A stretch of 34,898 bases of DNA from an uncultured Ilumatobacter sp. Lineage in GTDB: Bacteria > Actinomycetota > Acidimicrobiia > Acidimicrobiales > Ilumatobacteraceae. Both the position numbers and the translations under genes were made by a program. Shown in pieces: positions 32,029 to 34,898 of the stretch. The first letter of the stretch is position 1. Every line of letters starts with the position of its first letter. The notes under the pieces were generated by a model, which had not been told where the DNA came from, searched no databases, and saw nothing but the letters and a program-made list of their open reading frames with translations. Location: the NCBI GenBank assembly GCA_938044705.1, contig CALIOL010000025.1:1-34898 (forward strand), in the 5' to 3' direction.

Positions 32029-32286
32029 GTGATCGACACCGACGAATTCACCCCTTGGCCGGCCGTTGTCGGCGGCCAGGTGCCGGTGGTGGTGTCTGCA
32101 CGGACGACCCGCTCCATCAGCCGATGCGGCGGTACCTACACGAACGCCGGGATCCGCCCGAAGTGCGGCCTGATCCTGGCGACGGAGCGACGCCGATGCG
32201 TCCCGCTCCCGAGAAGGGACACCCTCCATGGACAACGATCAGAGCATCGCTTCCGACACCGACGCCGAGTCCACGACTCCGGCTGA
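32029..32286 (+). CDS. Possible small leaderless ORF in the rne leader
   Basis: An 85-codon ORF from GTG 32029 overlaps the start of rne by 59 bp in another frame. Its first roughly 55 codons have very G/C-rich third positions, like real genes here. The product starts MIDTDEFTPWPAVVGGQ and contains three cysteines in its middle (CGG, KCG, RRC). I know no homologue. It could be a leader peptide, a real small protein, or chance in GC-rich DNA. The overlap with rne and the arginine-rich tail argue against the last third being a folded protein. Confidence 0.3.
   Translation: MIDTDEFTPWPAVVGGQVPVVVSARTTRSISRCGGTYTNAGIRPKCGLILATERRRCVPLPRRDTLHGQRSEHRFRHRRRVHDSG
32057..32077 (+). promoter_or_regulatory. 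Very GC-rich hairpin in the rne leader
   Basis: GGCC-G-GCCG (32057-32065) pairs with CGGC-GGCC (32070-32077) around TTGT, eight G-C pairs with one bulged G. It has no T-run. It may be an rne 5'-leader structure, since RNase E messages are often autoregulated through their leader, or a terminator after rodA. Confidence 0.4.
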
Positions 32287-34186
32287 CCCTCCCGCTCCCG
32301 ACAAGAAGACCGCAGCGTCGAAGTCACCGGCAAAGAAGGCTGCCGCAAAGAAGACCACGGCAAAGAAGACCGCAGCGAAGAAGGCTGCCGCAAAGAAGAC
32401 CGCAGCGAAGAAGACCACGGCGAAGAAGGCCACCGCCAAGAAGGCCACAGCAAAGCGGTCGGCGGCGGAATCTGAGGCTCCGGCAGCGTCACCAGCCCCA
32501 GATGGTCCCGTCGGTGGCGACAGCCGCAACGACGTCGAGCTCCCCGAGAAGATCTCCGAGGGACGGCCGTCCGCAGAGGCGTCCGAACGAGCGCTCGTGC
32601 GCAAGCCCAAGATCGGCGACACCATGCCGGTTCCGTCGGCCCCGCCGCCTCAGGCACAGCAGGGTGACGACGCGGACTCCACAGGTGGAGGCCAGAAGCG
32701 TCGCCGTCGCGGTGGCAAGGGCCGTGCGGGCGAAGGTGGGGGCGAGGAGCGTCAACCGAAGGCGAAGAAGGGTGGTCGCGATTCTGGTCGTCAAGGTGAA
32801 GGTGCCGGTAAGTCTGCGGGCAAGAAGCGCCGCGGCCGCGGCAAGGGCCGTGACCGGAGCGTCGACGACGAGGCAATGCTGGAACAGCGCAAGGGTCGCG
32901 AACGCAACGGCAAGCCCGTCGGGCGGTACTTCATGTGCGTCCAGGTGCGACCAGGTATGGCGCAGGTTGCTGTCATGGAAGGCCGCAACCTGATCGAGCA
33001 CTACGTCAGCCGGCCCGCCGACGACGTCGCCCAAATCCACGGGAACATCTACGTCGGCAAGGTCCAGAACGTGCTCCCGGGCATGGAAGCCGCGTTCGTC
33101 GACATCACGACACCCAAGAACGCCGTGCTGTATCGCAGCGACGTCCAGTACGACCCTGCCGACATCGAAGTCAAGGGCAAGAATCCGCGCATCGAGGACA
33201 TCCTCAAGAACAAGCAGCTGATTCTCTGCCAGGTCACGAAGAACCCGATCGCGCACAAGGGTGCCCGTCTGACCCAGGAGGTCTCGCTGCCGGGTCGTTT
33301 CGTGGTGCTCATCCCGAACTCGAAGACCTACGGCATTTCCAAGCGGCTGCCTGACGACGTTCGCAAGCGCCTGCGCAACATCTTGGACCGCGTGAAGCCG
33401 GAGGAGCACGGCCTGATCGTGCGAACGGCAGCCGAACACGCGACTGAAGACGAACTCGTCGCCGACATGACCGTGCTCCTGAAGCAGTGGGACGACGTCG
33501 AGAAGAAGGCGGCAAAGGCACAACGTCCTGCGCTGTTGTCACGAGAGCCCGAGTTGGCGGTGCGGGTGATCCGCGAAGAGTTCAGCACCGACTACCGCGG
33601 CGTGATGATCGACGACAAGCGCTTGTTCGAAGAGGTGCGCGACTACGTCCAGGCCTTCAATCCTGACCTGGCGGAGCGAATCGAGTACTACGACGCCGAA
33701 AAGGAAGGTCTGTCCTTGTTCGAGCGCCACCACGTGCACGAGCAGGTGCACAAGGCCCTGGACCGCAAGGTCTGGCTGCCGTCGGGTGGTTCGTTGATCA
33801 TCGAGCACACCGAGGCGCTCACCGTGATCGACGTGAACACCGGCAAGAACGTCGGAAAGTCCAATCTCGAAGAGACCGTGTTCCACAACAACATGGAGGC
33901 TGCCGTCGAGGTGGCGAAACAGCTCCGCCTTCGTGACATCGGCGGCATCATCGTGATCGACTTCATCGACATGGAGATCAAGGAGAACCGAGCCAAGGTC
34001 GCGGGCGCGCTGCGCGATGCGCTCGCTCGGGACAAGACCCGATCGCAGGTGTTCGACATCGGTGAGCTCGGGTTGATCGAGATGACGCGCAAGCGCATTG
34101 GCGAGGGCCTGCTGACCGAGTTCAGCGAGATCTGCCCCGACTGTGATGGTCGCGGCGTGCAAGTCGACCATTCCTTGCTGGAATGA
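32228..34186 (+). CDS. rne: Ribonuclease E/G with histone-like basic N-terminal tail
   Basis: The 652-residue endoribonuclease starts at ATG 32228 with RBS AAGGGA 8 nt upstream. Residues about 26-77 are KK-[AT]-[AT]-AKK-type repeats (KKTAAKKAAAKKTAAKK), like the tails of bacterial histone H1-like proteins. They are followed by an Arg/Gly-rich segment to about 215. The catalytic core follows: the S1 RNA-binding domain (VGRYFMCVQVRPGMAQVAVM, GNIYVGKVQNVLPGMEAAFV), the 5'-sensor/RNase-H-like region, and the Mg-binding Asp residues in TVIDVNTGKN (Asp535) and IIVIDFIDME (Asp578). The zinc-link is CPDC (636-639). It cuts single-stranded AU-rich RNA in mRNA decay and rRNA/tRNA maturation. In many actinobacteria the basic arms flank the core, as here, and bind RNA or degradosome partners. 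Confidence 0.96.
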   Translation: MDNDQSIASDTDAESTTPADPPAPDKKTAASKSPAKKAAAKKTTAKKTAAKKAAAKKTAAKKTTAKKATAKKATAKRSAAESEAPAASPAPDGPVGGDSRNDVELPEKISEGRPSAEASERALVRKPKIGDTMPVPSAPPPQAQQGDDADSTGGGQKRRRRGGKGRAGEGGGEERQPKAKKGGRDSGRQGEGAGKSAGKKRRGRGKGRDRSVDDEAMLEQRKGRERNGKPVGRYFMCVQVRPGMAQVAVMEGRNLIEHYVSRPADDVAQIHGNIYVGKVQNVLPGMEAAFVDITTPKNAVLYRSDVQYDPADIEVKGKNPRIEDILKNKQLILCQVTKNPIAHKGARLTQEVSLPGRFVVLIPNSKTYGISKRLPDDVRKRLRNILDRVKPEEHGLIVRTAAEHATEDELVADMTVLLKQWDDVEKKAAKAQRPALLSREPELAVRVIREEFSTDYRGVMIDDKRLFEEVRDYVQAFNPDLAERIEYYDAEKEGLSLFERHHVHEQVHKALDRKVWLPSGGSLIIEHTEALTVIDVNTGKNVGKSNLEETVFHNNMEAAVEVAKQLRLRDIGGIIVIDFIDMEIKENRAKVAGALRDALARDKTRSQVFDIGELGLIEMTRKRIGEGLLTEFSEICPDCDGRGVQVDHSLLE

Positions 34187-34473
34187 GCGAGAGGCGTCGG
34201 TCGGTCAGCGTGTCGGGCCCGGACGGCGAGCCCCTGTCGAGGTCGCGCCGCATCGCCCTGGCGCTGGTCACTCATCCGCACACGGAGAAGTCGCTTCGTC
34301 GCGGCTTCCTGGTCAACCTGGTGTTTCTGATCGTGTACCTCGTGATCCTGGTCGGGAGTATCGGCGCGATCTCTGCGTTGCTGGCCTCGGTGGCAGCGAT
34401 CGTGGCCGTGTTCATCGGCGCTCGAGCGTGGGCGAACTGGGCGGTACTCAGAGAGATCTCGACGCAGTCCTGA
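34183..34473 (+). CDS. Small two-helix membrane protein
   Basis: This 96-residue protein begins at the ATG overlapping the rne stop by 4 bp (ATGA), so it is coupled to rne. A basic, polar N-terminus (SERRRSVSV, SRSRRIALAL) is followed by two transmembrane helices, LVNLVFLIVYLVILVGSIGA and SALLASVAAIVAVFIGARAW. The tail is short. I recognise no family. Being co-translated with RNase E suggests it could anchor or modulate RNA decay at the membrane, but that is inference from position only. Confidence 0.75.
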   Translation: MSERRRSVSVSGPDGEPLSRSRRIALALVTHPHTEKSLRRGFLVNLVFLIVYLVILVGSIGAISALLASVAAIVAVFIGARAWANWAVLREISTQS

Positions 34474-34515
34474 CTCACCCGAGCGCAGCCTGCTCATTGC
34501 ACAAGATTCCGCGAA

Positions 34516-34535
34516 CGTGGCGAACCGGAGCCACG
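34516..34535 (+). promoter_or_regulatory. Inverted repeat upstream of the HesB-like selenoprotein gene
   Basis: CGTGGC (34516-34521) and GCCACG (34530-34535) flank an 8-nt spacer and end 8 bp before the -10 box at 34544, covering the -35 area. It looks like an operator for an iron- or redox-responsive dimer, without proof. Confidence 0.35.
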
Positions 34536-34543
34536 GCAGGACA

Positions 34544-34549
34544 TACGCT
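34544..34549 (+). promoter_or_regulatory. Leaderless -10 box of the HesB-like selenoprotein gene
   Basis: TACGCT ends 7 nt before the ATG at 34557. It identifies that ATG as the start and shows the gene has its own promoter after the rne operon. Confidence 0.5.
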
Positions 34550-34556
34550 CGACGTC

Positions 34557-34868
34557 ATGGAGATCCAGATCACGGACGAGGCACACAAGCTGCTGAAGAA
34601 GAAGGGCGGAACGATGTCGATCGACTTCATCCGCCCAACCGGTTGAGGCAAGGTCGCTGAGGTGTCGGTCGACACCAACGTCAAGAACAAGAACCTGTCG
34701 CCGTACCGCAAGCTGCGTCACGACCAGTTCAAAATCCTCATCACACCGCAGCTCATTGGCATGGCGGAGTCGCTGCGCGTCGTCACCAAAGGGGCGATAG
34801 CGAAGAAGCTGGCCGTGGAGTTCCAGGCGGCTCCGGGCGCCGACGACGGTTCGTGCGAGGTCTGCTGA
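34557..34868 (+). CDS. HesB/IscA-like selenoprotein (in-frame TGA read as selenocysteine)
   Basis: The ATG at 34557 opens MEIQITDEAHKLLKKKGGTM. After IDFIRPTG the frame meets TGA at 34644-34646 and then continues uninterrupted to 34868, giving 103 residues with Sec30. The continuation begins GKVAEVSVDTNV, and the C-terminus ends DDGSCEVC. This is the layout of HesB/IscA A-type iron-sulfur carriers, in which the first cluster cysteine is at about position 35 and a Cys pair closes the protein. Here the first is Sec30 and the pair is Cys100/Cys103 (CxxC instead of CxC). HesB-like selenoproteins are a described family. A hairpin at 34661-34676 matches a bacterial SECIS. Its role would be in iron-sulfur or redox chemistry. 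Standard gene calling would split it into two fragments. Confidence 0.85.
34661..34676 (+). promoter_or_regulatory. Candidate bacterial SECIS element of the HesB-like gene
   Basis: GGTGTC (34661-34666) pairs perfectly with GACACC (34671-34676) around the tetraloop GGTC. The loop begins 20 nt after the TGA and reads GGU(C), the apical-loop motif recognised by SelB in the Escherichia coli fdhF element. No in-frame sequence need forces such a perfect stem. Confidence 0.7.
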
Positions 34869-34898
34869 GGCCGTTGCGGTGAGTTTGCGGCGGCCTGG

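Noticed and set aside
34879-34898. Start of another gene at the right edge (GTG at 34879)
   Set aside because: Only six codons fit in the window; there is no box at leaderless spacing and no clear RBS.
1-34898. CRISPR arrays, tRNA or rRNA genes, insertion sequences, prophage or attachment sites
   Set aside because: No regularly spaced repeats, cloverleaf-like stretches, transposase or integrase motifs were found. The HNH gene has no mobile context.

Overview
The window is about 34.9 kb of high-GC DNA (third codon positions strongly G/C, many GTG starts). It is typical of an actinobacterium, and I would guess an Acidimicrobiia/Ilumatobacter-like lineage. The placement rests on the conserved block tig-clpP-clpX-folC-ndk-mreBCD-mrdA-rodA-rne, the Thr/Asp-rich insertion in MreC, the surface protein with 'RL.DTR ... 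GYF' repeats, and the frequent TAnnnT -10 boxes placed 5-9 nt before start codons (leaderless style). It is an inference, not a database result. No rRNA, tRNA, CRISPR array, insertion sequence or prophage is visible, and no gene-free stretch exceeds 300 bases.

Left part (1-19.9 kb), accessory and metabolic. A GyrB/ParE-like gene runs off the left edge on the minus strand. Then come a secreted three-repeat SGNH-hydrolase protein, a membrane-anchored YceI protein, a kinase-like hypothetical, and a tight operon of three cytochrome P450 genes. The stops and starts of the P450 genes overlap. The third P450 has lost the heme-ligating cysteine. Next are an SDR and a DapB-like oxidoreductase (divergent), an amidase and an M14 carboxypeptidase (divergent), an HNH nuclease and a nucleoside phosphorylase. 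A selenoprotein of the UGSC family follows, read through an in-frame TGA, with an overlapping companion gene. The part ends with a second SGNH hydrolase, a 4CL-like acyl-CoA ligase, a second M14-type peptidase and a small hypothetical gene.

Right part (20.0-34.9 kb), core. Trigger factor with ClpP and ClpX (protein folding and turnover), FolC (folate), Ndk (nucleotides), MreB-MreC-MreD-PBP2-RodA (the elongasome that lays down lateral cell wall), and an RNase E/G with a lysine/alanine-rich histone-like tail. These are followed by a small membrane protein and a second selenoprotein, a HesB/IscA-like protein whose first cluster-ligand position is a TGA.

The most notable content is: (i) two selenocysteine genes that would be mis-annotated as fragments, each with a hairpin whose apical loop begins exactly 20 nt after the TGA; (ii) the UGSC protein and its uncharacterised companion as a two-gene redox module; (iii) the cysteine-less P450 paralogue translationally coupled to two intact P450s; (iv) a window-wide pattern of -10 boxes at leaderless spacing.
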